9,509 nt of DNA from Candidatus Nomurabacteria bacterium CG_4_9_14_0_2_um_filter_32_10 (GCA_002788475.1 PFRK01000004.1:1-9509); one strand, 5' to 3'. Counted from the first letter of the stretch, positions 1 to 5,847 are shown. Notes: generated by a model from the letters alone, not told the origin. A program made the numbers and translations.

Positions 1-63
1 TCTGGAGAAAAAATTAAAATGAAAAAGAGTTGGATTAAAAAATTAATCCCGAACGAAATATAA
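1..63 (+). CDS. 3' end of an unidentified upstream gene (partial)
   Basis: Reading frame 1 is open from the first base to a TAA at 61-63 and gives 20 residues ending KSWIKKLIPNEI. The other two + frames close within the first 30 bases, so this is the only candidate for a gene entering from the left. The tail is lysine-rich and basic and matches no family I recognise. The last five codons (I-P-N-E-I) are encoded by the left copy of the inverted repeat that brackets the next gene, so the native C-terminus may have been replaced or extended by repeat sequence. The GIY-YIG gene starts one base after the stop, consistent with cotranscription. The call rests only on an open frame and position. Confidence 0.45.
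   Translation, partial: SGEKIKMKKSWIKKLIPNEI
46..60 (+). repeat. Left arm of inverted repeat flanking the GIY-YIG gene
   Basis: The sequence atcccgaacgaaata is the reverse complement of 309-323 with one mismatch. Its first 14 bases are the exact reverse complement of 416-429. It lies at the end of the upstream gene and stops just before the GIY-YIG start codon. Confidence 0.75.
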
Positions 64-64
64 A

Positions 65-325
65 ATGTTTTATACATATGTATTACAAAGTAAGGAGAAT
101 GATAGACTATATACAGGATATACAAGTGATCTACGAAAACGCTTTAAAGAACACAACAATAACAAATCAAATTATACAAAAAGAAATGGTCCATACGAGT
201 TAATATATTATGAAGCGTGTTTAGAAAAGAAAGATGCAATGAATAGAGAACAATATCTAAAAAGTGGAAGAGGTAAGAGATTTATACAAGCCCGTTTAAA
301 GCGTTTTCTATTTCGTACGGGATAA
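65..325 (+). CDS. Small GIY-YIG nuclease-domain protein (YhbQ/UPF0213-like)
   Basis: This is an 86-residue single-domain GIY-YIG protein, the normal size for the YhbQ/UPF0213 group. The first core strand is YTYVLQS (residues 3-9) and the second is LYTGYT (15-20), so the GIY and YIG elements appear as YTY and YTG. They are followed by SDLRKRFKEHN with the expected catalytic arginine (R24). The metal-binding glutamate is probably E62 in NREQYLK. Known members are structure-specific or homing-type DNA nucleases; this protein's substrate is unknown. The ATG at 65 follows the upstream stop by one base and has no Shine-Dalgarno sequence. The last residues (FLFRTG) and stop are encoded by the right inverted-repeat arm, and the TAA sits in a hairpin loop. 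It is unlikely to be part of the secretion machine and looks like a small selfish or repair gene. Family is confident, role is not. Confidence 0.88.
   Translation: MFYTYVLQSKENDRLYTGYTSDLRKRFKEHNNNKSNYTKRNGPYELIYYEACLEKKDAMNREQYLKSGRGKRFIQARLKRFLFRTG
309..323 (+). repeat. Right arm of inverted repeat flanking the GIY-YIG gene
   Basis: The sequence tatttcgtacgggat matches the reverse complement of 46-60 at 14 of 15 positions. It encodes the C-terminal residues of the GIY-YIG protein and runs into the hairpin at 317-331. Confidence 0.75.
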
Positions 326-331
326 TCCCGT
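317..331. repeat. Hairpin over the stop codon of the GIY-YIG gene
   Basis: The arms acggga (317-322) and tcccgt (326-331) form a 6-bp stem around a 3-base loop that is exactly the TAA stop (323-325). A second 5-bp block, atttc (310-314) with gaaat (333-337), can extend the structure across a small internal loop. The downstream sequence (gaaatttt) is only weakly T-rich, so it could be a poor terminator. Its relation to the flanking repeat makes a repeat-element end more likely. Confidence 0.5.
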
Positions 332-355
332 TGAAATTTTGCATAGTACATTAAT

Positions 356-2974
356 ATGATAAAAGTGCTAAAAACAAACAATAAATCCCCATCACGCAAA
401 AACCTAAAACGTAAAATTTCGTTCGGGATAATATCACTAATTATACTAGCCATTTTTATGGCACCTATTTCTGCTGAAATAAAAATTGATAAAAATAATA
501 ATTTAGCAATAAATATAGAAAAAAATGTTGCAAGAGCACAAACAATGGCTTCTGTTGAGGTAATACCTACTGATACTACTGCCACTATCAAAATAAGTAT
601 TTCAAATATCCCTAATGATGGAGAAGACTATGAACTTATTATGTTTTTGTATGATAACATGGTTGATATAAATAGTATACCAGCCGATGATGCAGAATAT
701 ATAGAAAAAAAATCAACTGACATAGACAAATCGGTTTCACTACAGATTATAACAGAAACTTTCGAAGAATTAACAACTGGACATTTTTATTATATATATA
801 TAATTGTAGCCCAACAATCAAGTTTTATTTCTAAGTGGATCTCGTTTGGTCTTGATGGTCTTATTGGCATTACTGGCTACACCGATATTACAGGAATTAC
901 TACTGGTATCTATAAATTTATAAAAACCATTATTTCAAGAGACAGTGGGAGTATTTTAATTTTATCTAAAACATTCAATGCTAGTAAAAACGGTATAGTA
1001 AGCGAAACCGTCGATAAAACTACTTCTTATTATGATCTAGGTTGTAGTATTTTACCCACTGACCCTAATATCATAGGATGTGTCGCAGAAATATTTCATT
1101 TTCTTTGGCAAGCATCTGCATTATTTGCTGAAATAGCCGGTCGTATTCTTGATTTTTTTGTATATTATTCCACCAACAGTTCTTCATATGATAATGGTTT
1201 TGTGGAAAAAAGTTGGAACGCAGTCCGTGATATAGCAAATATTTTCTTTATAATCGCACTTCTTTATGTGGCTATAAAAACAGTACTAGGACTAAATGTG
1301 ACAAACAACAAAAAGTTAGTGGGAACGGTAATTATAATTGCCTTAGTTATAAATTTTAGTTTATTCACTACGAAAGTAGTAATTGACGGATCAAATATTC
1401 TGGCAAAAATATTTTATAATAATATAACTTCAACAAAAAAAGGAAGTTCCGGTCCTGTAATTGAATCTGGTGGGGAAAAATCTATATCAATAGGCCTAAT
1501 AAACTCATACAATCCTCAAAAAATTGTATCATTTGATAGATACGAACTTAGTCCAGGTACTTTTCTTTTTATAACATTTTTACTTATAGCTATTACTCTC
1601 TATACAGCCTATATATTTCTTTCAGTAGCACTTCTATTTGTAGCGAGAGTTGTTTCACTTTGGATGTCTATGATATTTTCACCTATCGCTTTCGCATCTT
1701 ATACTGTACCTTTTGATATTCCAGGATTCGGACACAAAGAATGGTGGAAAAATTTAATCGAAAATGCAATGCTCGCTCCCTTATTTATATTTTTCTTATA
1801 CATTATAGTGTTATTTACTGGTTTTCTTACTGAAGTGGCTAAATATCCTGATAGTAATGAAATATCGACAACATCTCAAATGATGCAACACCTTATAAGT
1901 GTAATTGTCCCTTTCGTAATTATCTTTATTCTCCTTAAACAAGCTAAAACTTTAGCGGTAAAATATTCTGGAGAACTAGGTGCTGCAATAATGACAGGAG
2001 CAAAAATGGTTGGTGGGTTAGCTTTGGGTGCAGTTACGGGTGGGACAGCAATGGGAATTGCAGCGATGGGAAGGAAAACTGTTGGATCTGTATCAAAATA
2101 TGTTCAAAATGATGCAGCACGAAATAAAGATTTTAAAACATTTGGCGATTATAAAAACTGGGGGTTGGGTAAAAAAATTAATCCATTCGCTTATGTCGCT
2201 CAAGCAGGAAAAACTGCTACCGCAGCTACGGCAGCAGGACTTCATGGAATAGGGTTAGGAAAGAAAATGAAAGAAGCCGATGAAGGATATGGTCATAAAA
2301 CTCATGCTACACATATTCTTGATGCTAAAATGCAATCGGAGTTCGGACATACTTATGGTAAAGATGCTAAGTATAAAGATCTTTCAGAACATGAACAGGA
2401 TATTGTAAAAACAGAAATTGACAAAGATGAATTATCTAAATTCCAATATGGTAAATTATTTAAAGATTTAGAAGCACCTCAAGCAAAAATTGTAAAAGAC
2501 CAATATGATGGAAGAGATGCAGCAACTGGACTCCTCACAGCACCAAAATTAAGGGCTATTGATAATGGACATGGCAAAACAGATCGAGTTGATATTGCGG
2601 GAAGTATTACTGGCAATGAAAAAGTTAAAAGTGATTACTTTGTAAATACTTCAAAAGCAAACCAAGCAATGGGAGAATTCTTACAAGCTCTACGTAAAGG
2701 TAGTTATGATGTTCGTAATCTACCAGAAATGAGTGCAAAATCCAAAGGATTCTTCCCTAAACTTGTTGTTGGAGTTGGAGCCGCTGTCGCAACTGGGATG
2801 AGAGCAGGATTAAAAACAAGCTTAGGAATTAATGCCGGCACCCCACAAAAAGATTTTTTCAAAGATATCGGAAACATAATAAGTGAGTCACTAAAAAGTG
2901 TTAAAATTGATATAGGTGAAAAACATGGAGGAGGAGATAGTCACCCTAAAGAAGTAAAAAGTGTTGGACATTAA
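356..2974 (+). CDS. VirB6/TrbL-like polytopic membrane protein of a type IV secretion-like system
   Basis: This 872-residue protein has a basic N-terminus and a signal or anchor helix (about 22-38) ending near PISA at 40. An extracytoplasmic region of roughly 200 residues follows, then a block of hydrophobic segments at about 241-270, 291-313, 321-340, 403-450 (two helices), 471-491 and 511-528. A glycine/alanine-rich amphipathic stretch (541-573) leads into a soluble, charged tail of about 300 residues. This fits the VirB6/TrbL superfamily as seen in Parcubacteria, where the gene lies upstream of PrgI and VirB4, as here. VirB6 proteins form the inner-membrane channel platform of type IV systems. 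The ATG at 356 lies 30 bases after the previous stop and has no Shine-Dalgarno sequence. Codons 21-25 contain a third copy of the repeat flanking the GIY-YIG gene, so the N-terminus could be repeat-altered. Family assignment rests on topology and context more than on motifs. Confidence 0.78.
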   Translation: MIKVLKTNNKSPSRKNLKRKISFGIISLIILAIFMAPISAEIKIDKNNNLAINIEKNVARAQTMASVEVIPTDTTATIKISISNIPNDGEDYELIMFLYDNMVDINSIPADDAEYIEKKSTDIDKSVSLQIITETFEELTTGHFYYIYIIVAQQSSFISKWISFGLDGLIGITGYTDITGITTGIYKFIKTIISRDSGSILILSKTFNASKNGIVSETVDKTTSYYDLGCSILPTDPNIIGCVAEIFHFLWQASALFAEIAGRILDFFVYYSTNSSSYDNGFVEKSWNAVRDIANIFFIIALLYVAIKTVLGLNVTNNKKLVGTVIIIALVINFSLFTTKVVIDGSNILAKIFYNNITSTKKGSSGPVIESGGEKSISIGLINSYNPQKIVSFDRYELSPGTFLFITFLLIAITLYTAYIFLSVALLFVARVVSLWMSMIFSPIAFASYTVPFDIPGFGHKEWWKNLIENAMLAPLFIFFLYIIVLFTGFLTEVAKYPDSNEISTTSQMMQHLISVIVPFVIIFILLKQAKTLAVKYSGELGAAIMTGAKMVGGLALGAVTGGTAMGIAAMGRKTVGSVSKYVQNDAARNKDFKTFGDYKNWGLGKKINPFAYVAQAGKTATAATAAGLHGIGLGKKMKEADEGYGHKTHATHILDAKMQSEFGHTYGKDAKYKDLSEHEQDIVKTEIDKDELSKFQYGKLFKDLEAPQAKIVKDQYDGRDAATGLLTAPKLRAIDNGHGKTDRVDIAGSITGNEKVKSDYFVNTSKANQAMGEFLQALRKGSYDVRNLPEMSAKSKGFFPKLVVGVGAAVATGMRAGLKTSLGINAGTPQKDFFKDIGNIISESLKSVKIDIGEKHGGGDSHPKEVKSVGH
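416..429 (+). repeat. Third copy of the GIY-YIG-flanking repeat, inside the VirB6-like gene
   Basis: The sequence atttcgttcgggat is the exact reverse complement of 46-59 and differs from 310-323 at one base. It is read in frame just before and into the signal/anchor helix (residues ISFGI). The bases before it (aaaatttc at 413-420) also mirror gaaatttt at 333-340, so similarity to the end of the GIY-YIG unit extends past the core. Confidence 0.65.
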
Positions 2975-2992
2975 AATTATAAAAACCAAGTC

Positions 2993-4156
2993 ATGAATCA
3001 ACAAGAATTACAAAAGGAAATAGTAAAATATTATCAAAAATTGCCTAAGGAAACACAGGAAATTTTTTCTAGTATGAAGTGGCTTGAAACTTTAAAACAA
3101 ATAAGTCTAAGATATAGTTTAAATGATAAACAGATAGAAACAATCGGTACAGAAACAACACTTGTGCTCTTAGGCATCATCCATTCTGACGAATATGAAA
3201 ACATATTAAAAAATGAGCTAGGACTTCAAAAAGATTCAATAGAGAAAATGTTCACAGAGATAGATGAATCAATACTAAAAACCATCCGTCCACAATTAGA
3301 AGAAACTTTCTATAAAAATGACGAGGAAGAAAAAGATAAAATTGATAAACGTTTTAACGATCTTTCAAAAGAAACCAAGGATGCTATAGAAAAATCTGAT
3401 TATCAAACAAAAATTTATGAAATTGGACAAAAATATAATCTTACTGTTTATCAAATGGGTATATTAGGAGAATCCACAATTAATGTAATGCTCGGGATAA
3501 CATTGCCTAATAAATTCGGAGAATCTTTAGAAAGATTAGAGTTACCAACAGAAAAGACAACAGAAATAATAAATAACATTAATGAAGGTATCCTTAAAAA
3601 AATTAGAGAACAACTAGTAAAAAATATAAATCAAAACAAATTTTCTAAAGATGATGAATCTAAAACTATGCTCGAAAGACCAATAGAAAGCAGGGAAGAA
3701 ATGCTAAAACACATAGAAAAACCGGAATCAATTAACAATTACGAATTACCTGCCCGCAGTGCTTTCAGCACAGCTGATGCAGGCGGGCGAATTACGAATG
3801 AAAAAGAATCAGTAAAACCAATCACAAATTACAAATTACAAATGGATCAAAAAGAACTTTCTGCAGGAGAACAGGAAACAATTACGGATGAGCAATTACC
3901 TGCCCGCAGTGCTTTCAGCACACCCGCCAGCAACGCTTCGCATAGCGATGAGGGCTGGGCTGATGCAGGCGGGCGAATTACGAATCTGGAAAAAGAAAAA
4001 ACACACCCGATACTAGCACAAAAACTTGGAGGATCTTTCAAAATAGAACCAGTAGAGACAGATCATTCGCTTGAAAATATCACCAAAAACTCAAGTGCAA
4101 ATAGTGAAATAGTTAAAAGTTCAAACGTAGACCCATACAGAGAATTGCCTGAATAG
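2993..4156 (+). CDS. Unrecognised helical protein with duplicated domain and repeat-invaded C-terminal tail
   Basis: This 387-residue protein has no signal peptide or membrane segment. Two related helical units of about 85-90 residues occupy residues 17-106 and 124-210. Each starts LxKETxxxI/F, has a central TxxxxLGI block (LGI at 60-62 and 167-169), and ends in a motif resembling ESILKTIRPQLEE or EGILKKIREQLVK. A charged, probably disordered tail follows. The tail holds two copies of LPARSAFST...ADAGGRIT (252-268 and 302-330), encoded by palindromic DNA repeats. It ends in SNVDPYRELPE. Many CPR secretion loci carry an unnamed gene between the VirB6-like and PrgI genes, and this probably corresponds to it; I do not know a function. 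The duplicated domain may bind a protein partner of the apparatus (inference). The start ATG has no Shine-Dalgarno but sits 9 bases after a TATAAA. The stop lies in the loop of an inverted repeat at 4139-4166. Confidence 0.82.
   Translation: MNQQELQKEIVKYYQKLPKETQEIFSSMKWLETLKQISLRYSLNDKQIETIGTETTLVLLGIIHSDEYENILKNELGLQKDSIEKMFTEIDESILKTIRPQLEETFYKNDEEEKDKIDKRFNDLSKETKDAIEKSDYQTKIYEIGQKYNLTVYQMGILGESTINVMLGITLPNKFGESLERLELPTEKTTEIINNINEGILKKIREQLVKNINQNKFSKDDESKTMLERPIESREEMLKHIEKPESINNYELPARSAFSTADAGGRITNEKESVKPITNYKLQMDQKELSAGEQETITDEQLPARSAFSTPASNASHSDEGWADAGGRITNLEKEKTHPILAQKLGGSFKIEPVETDHSLENITKNSSANSEIVKSSNVDPYRELPE
3744..3799. repeat. In-frame palindromic element, short copy
   Basis: This 56-bp G/C-rich unit lies in an A/T-rich gene. 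It contains a gtgct/agcac hairpin with a 3-base loop, enclosed by gcccgc and gcgggc arms, and is edged by aattac-type sequence on both sides. It is read in frame as LPARSAFSTADAGGRITN. Apart from a 36-base insertion in the second copy, it matches 3894-3985 over its whole length. Its behaviour resembles Rickettsia palindromic elements, which also persist inside genes as in-frame peptides, although the sequence is not the same family. Confidence 0.8.
3894..3985. repeat. In-frame palindromic element, long copy with nested insertion
   Basis: This is the same element as 3744-3799 plus 36 extra bases at 3923-3958, exactly 12 codons (PASNASHSDEGW), so the frame is kept. The insertion begins cccgcc, which pairs perfectly with ggcggg at 3968-3973, and contains its own small cgct/agcg hairpin and a ccagc/gctgg pair. 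The result is a nested palindrome. Its left edge is preceded by caattacgg, echoing the caattacg before copy one. Confidence 0.8.
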
Positions 4157-4166
4157 ACAATTCTCT
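4139..4166. repeat. 9-bp inverted repeat with the stop codon in its loop
   Basis: The arms agagaattg (4139-4147) and caattctct (4158-4166) are perfect reverse complements around a 10-base loop containing the TAG stop (4154-4156). It is immediately followed by the heptad array at 4167. No T-tract follows, so a simple intrinsic terminator is unlikely. mRNA 3'-end protection or processing is possible. Confidence 0.55.
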
Positions 4167-4194
4167 AGCTTATAGCTGATAGCTTTTAGCTTAT
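4167..4194 (+). repeat. AGCTNNN heptad array, forward, 4 units
   Basis: Four perfectly phased 7-base units start with AGCT followed by TAT, GAT, TTT and TAT. The array fills the gap between the helical-protein gene and the four-helix-bundle gene. Because 7 is not a multiple of 3, the array carries stop codons through the reading frames. Confidence 0.85.
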
Positions 4195-4209
4195 AGAATT
4201 AAAAATTAA

Positions 4210-4575
4210 ATGCAAAAAACAGCAAATTCATATAAAGAACTAATTGTTTGGCAAAGATCCATTGAGTTGGTAGTAAATATATACGAACTGACAGAAAAGT
4301 TTCCTAAGGAGGAAATTTATGGTCTAACCTCTCAAATCAGAAGAGCGGCAGTATCAATATCCTCAAATATTGCTGAAGGTAGATATAGGGGAACTAAAGC
4401 TGATTACGTACATTTTTTAAGAATGTCTTATGGATCTGGTGCTGAGCTAGAAACTCAATTGGAAATTTCAAAAAGACTTTTAAAAACAAAGATTTTAAAC
4501 TATAATAGAATAGATAATCTTCTTGAAGAAGTTATGAAAATGTTAAATGTTATGATTAGTAAATTAACAAGCTAA
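4210..4575 (+). CDS. Four-helix-bundle protein, 23S rRNA IVP / S23 family
   Basis: This 121-residue, soluble, all-helical protein carries the family signature: LIVWQRSIELVVNIYELTEKFP near the N-terminus, then SQIRRAAVSISSNIAEG (residues 41-57), then an SGAELETQLEIS block. Length and motif order are normal for the 23S rRNA intervening-sequence protein family (PF05635), which also includes the Avd accessory protein of diversity-generating retroelements. Biochemical function is not established for most members; they form oligomers and are often found as mobile or inserted genes. There is no reverse transcriptase or rRNA here, so neither classic context applies. Its position between two secretion genes, bounded by a forward heptad array on the left and a reverse-oriented array on the right, suggests it arrived as a passenger (inference). 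It has no Shine-Dalgarno sequence. The stop codon TAA is formed by the first unit of the right-hand array. Confidence 0.93.
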   Translation: MQKTANSYKELIVWQRSIELVVNIYELTEKFPKEEIYGLTSQIRRAAVSISSNIAEGRYRGTKADYVHFLRMSYGSGAELETQLEISKRLLKTKILNYNRIDNLLEEVMKMLNVMISKLTS

Positions 4576-4604
4576 AAGCTATTAGCTAAAACCTATAAGC
4601 TATC
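4570..4604 (-). repeat. AGCTNNN heptad array, reverse orientation, 5 units
   Basis: Five phased 7-base units begin AGCT or ACCT and carry AAA, ATT, AAA, ATA and ATC; AGCTAAA is AGCTTTT in reverse-complement register. The array overlaps the stop of the four-helix gene (4573-4575) and ends two bases before the PrgI start codon, so the PrgI 5' leader is made entirely of repeat. One unit (ACCTATA) is degenerate. Confidence 0.8.
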
Positions 4605-4606
4605 CT

Positions 4607-5032
4607 ATGCAATTCAAAGTACCACAATTTTTAGAAATAGAAGATAAAATTTTTGGCCCATTCACCTTCAAGGAGTTTGTCTATTTAGTAGGTGGTGCAG
4701 GAATATGTTATATATTGTTTAAATTATTGGGAATATGGCTCGGAGCAATACCAATTTTGATTGTGGCAGGGTTGTCAGCAGCACTTACTTTCTACCATCC
4801 AAACGGCAAACCCTTCATCAATATGATAGAGGCTGGGGCAAAATACGCTATGCAAGATAAACTTTATATCTGGAAAAGACATATCATTAAGGTAAAAAGT
4901 AAAGAACAACAAGAAATGAGGGCAACAGCCGAATTAAAAAAGGAAACGATGGACCAAAACGGAGTCAAATTAAGTGGGAGCAAGCTTCGAGATTTAGCTT
5001 GGAGTTTAGACGTTCTGGACTTAAAAAAGTGA
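4607..5032 (+). CDS. prgI: PrgI-family (VirB3-like) inner-membrane protein
   Basis: This 141-residue protein opens with the family N-terminus FKVPQFLEIEDKIFGPFTFKEF. Two adjacent hydrophobic helices follow (about 22-40 and 44-63), then YHPNGKPFINMIEAGAKY and a cytoplasmic tail with KLYIWKR. This order matches the PrgI family (PF12666), which takes the place of VirB3 in many Gram-positive and CPR type IV secretion-like systems and normally sits directly upstream of VirB4, as here. It should form part of the inner-membrane platform that docks the ATPase. The C-terminal 50 residues are charged and not clearly conserved. The start ATG follows a heptad array with no Shine-Dalgarno sequence. The stop TGA at 5030-5032 is followed at once by another heptad array. 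Confidence 0.93.
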   Translation: MQFKVPQFLEIEDKIFGPFTFKEFVYLVGGAGICYILFKLLGIWLGAIPILIVAGLSAALTFYHPNGKPFINMIEAGAKYAMQDKLYIWKRHIIKVKSKEQQEMRATAELKKETMDQNGVKLSGSKLRDLAWSLDVLDLKK

Positions 5033-5038
5033 TTAATC

Positions 5039-5066
5039 AGCTTATAGCTGATAGCTAATAGCTTAT
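5039..5066 (+). repeat. AGCTNAT heptad array, forward, 4 units
   Basis: Four units of AGCT plus TAT, GAT, AAT or TAT occur in perfect 7-base phase just after the PrgI stop. The first copies can also fold: atcagct and agctgat pair as 7 bp around TAT at 5036-5052. A 15-base spacer separates this array from the oppositely oriented one at 5082. Confidence 0.85.
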
Positions 5067-5081
5067 AGGGAATCAACCTAA

Positions 5082-5116
5082 AGCTAAAAGCTAAAAGCTA
5101 AAAGCTAAAAGCTAAC
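5082..5116 (-). repeat. AGCTAAA heptad array, reverse orientation, 5 units
   Basis: Five consecutive 7-base units follow; the first four are identical AGCTAAA and the last ends in C. The array ends two bases from the ATG at 5118, so the whole upstream leader of the VirB4 N-terminal gene is repeat. Perfect short tandem units like these are prone to slippage, which would change leader length. Confidence 0.88.
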
Positions 5117-5117
5117 A

Positions 5118-5759
5118 ATGTCATTAAAAGCAAAAGCAACTCAAGAGTTTGTACCAATCAAGGAAGTCCGTGATGGTATTGTAGTCTTGAAAGATGGAGG
5201 GCTCAGAGCAATAGTCCTCGCAAATTCAGTCAACTTGTCTTTAAAATCAGAAGAAGAACAAAAAGCTACAATTCTCCAATTCCAGAATTTTTTGAATACT
5301 TTAGATTTCTCTGTACAAATATCAATACAATCAAGAAAATTAAACATCAGACCTTATCTTTTACTCTTAGAAGACAGAATGAAGGTACAAAATGAACCGT
5401 TGCTCAAACTACAAACAAAAGAATATATAGAATTTATAAAAAATTTCACTGAGTCAGTTAGTATAATGGCCAAAAATTTCTTTGTCGTAGTTTCTTATAC
5501 ACATATGAATTTAAAACCAGAATCTGGAATACTAAAAAATTTATTTTCAAAAAGAAATAAAAGAGAAGAAGAATTAAAAAACCAATTAGACTTTGAAGAA
5601 AAAAGGTCTCAATTGGAACAGAGAGTAAGCGTGATACAACAAGGACTTTCAAGATGTGGAATAAAATCTGCACAACTGGGAACAGAAGAAGTCGTAGAAG
5701 TATTTTATAAAGTTTTCAACCCAGGAGAGTTAGAGGGAAAAATAAATTTAGAAAACTAA
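5118..5759 (+). CDS. VirB4 N-terminal-type (TraC-like) protein, separate from the ATPase
   Basis: This 213-residue soluble protein contains FVPIKEVRDGIVVLKDGGLRAI (about 11-32), a region on bound nucleotides of sequence type SEEEQKATILQFQNFLNTLDFSVQISIQSRKLNI, and ends with GIKSAQLGTEEVVEVFYKVFNPGE. This is the start of a VirB4/TraC-like protein in CPR genomes, where the N-terminal domain is commonly a separate gene ahead of the ATPase. It has no Walker motifs. It probably assembles with PrgI and the ATPase at the membrane (inference). A lysine/glutamate-rich, probably coiled stretch occupies about 141-171. The start ATG lies directly behind the reverse heptad array, without a Shine-Dalgarno sequence. 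The last eight codons and stop lie within a perfect 18-bp inverted repeat. The 123-bp gap full of stops before the ATPase argues against a simple frameshift splitting one gene. Confidence 0.87.
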   Translation: MSLKAKATQEFVPIKEVRDGIVVLKDGGLRAIVLANSVNLSLKSEEEQKATILQFQNFLNTLDFSVQISIQSRKLNIRPYLLLLEDRMKVQNEPLLKLQTKEYIEFIKNFTESVSIMAKNFFVVVSYTHMNLKPESGILKNLFSKRNKREEELKNQLDFEEKRSQLEQRVSVIQQGLSRCGIKSAQLGTEEVVEVFYKVFNPGELEGKINLEN

Positions 5760-5773
5760 ATTTATTTTTCCCT
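5734..5773. terminator. Perfect 18-bp hairpin over the stop codon of the VirB4 N-terminal gene
   Basis: The arms agggaaaaataaatttag (5734-5751) and 5756-5773 are exact reverse complements around the loop aaaa. The stop TAA at 5757-5759 lies in the right arm. The base of the stem is GGG/CCC and the rest is A/T with a T-run in the right arm. It is the strongest secondary-structure signal in the window. No clean T-tract follows the stem on either strand, so efficiency as an intrinsic terminator is uncertain. It could instead be an attenuator or 3'-end stabiliser that sets the ratio between the two VirB4 parts. Confidence 0.6.
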
Positions 5774-5808
5774 AGTTATAAAGTAAAAAGTAATCAAGTT
5801 TATAAAGT
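5774..5808 (+). repeat. AAAGTTTATAAAG-type low-complexity repeat, forward orientation
   Basis: The motif agttataaagt (5774-5784) recurs as agtttataaagt (5797-5808), with aaaagtaa between. It follows the 18-bp hairpin and is the opposite orientation to the related units at 5848-5876. Similar units occur at 7790-7812. Confidence 0.55.
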
Positions 5809-5847
5809 CAAAAACAATCAAATGCAATACAAATTATACAAAATCAC

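Noticed and set aside
208..591. Minus-strand open frame across the GIY-YIG and VirB6-like gene starts
   Set aside because: It runs antisense over two supported genes and its hydrophobic product reflects the A/T-rich complement.
2028..2252. Small + strand open frame inside the VirB6-like gene
   Set aside because: It overlaps a well-supported gene in another frame, and its product has no recognisable features.
4305..4326. Strong Shine-Dalgarno (taaggagga) with ATG at 4319 inside the four-helix gene
   Set aside because: The ATG is out of frame and reads two codons before a TAA; the purines are explained by codons for PKEE in the true frame.
4210..4575. Diversity-generating retroelement suggested by an Avd-like protein
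   Set aside because: No reverse transcriptase gene and no template/variable repeat pair are in the window; the protein fits the wider IVP family.
4167..5116. CRISPR-like repetition in the heptad arrays
   Set aside because: Units are 7 bases with no spacers and lie only at gene junctions; no cas gene is present.
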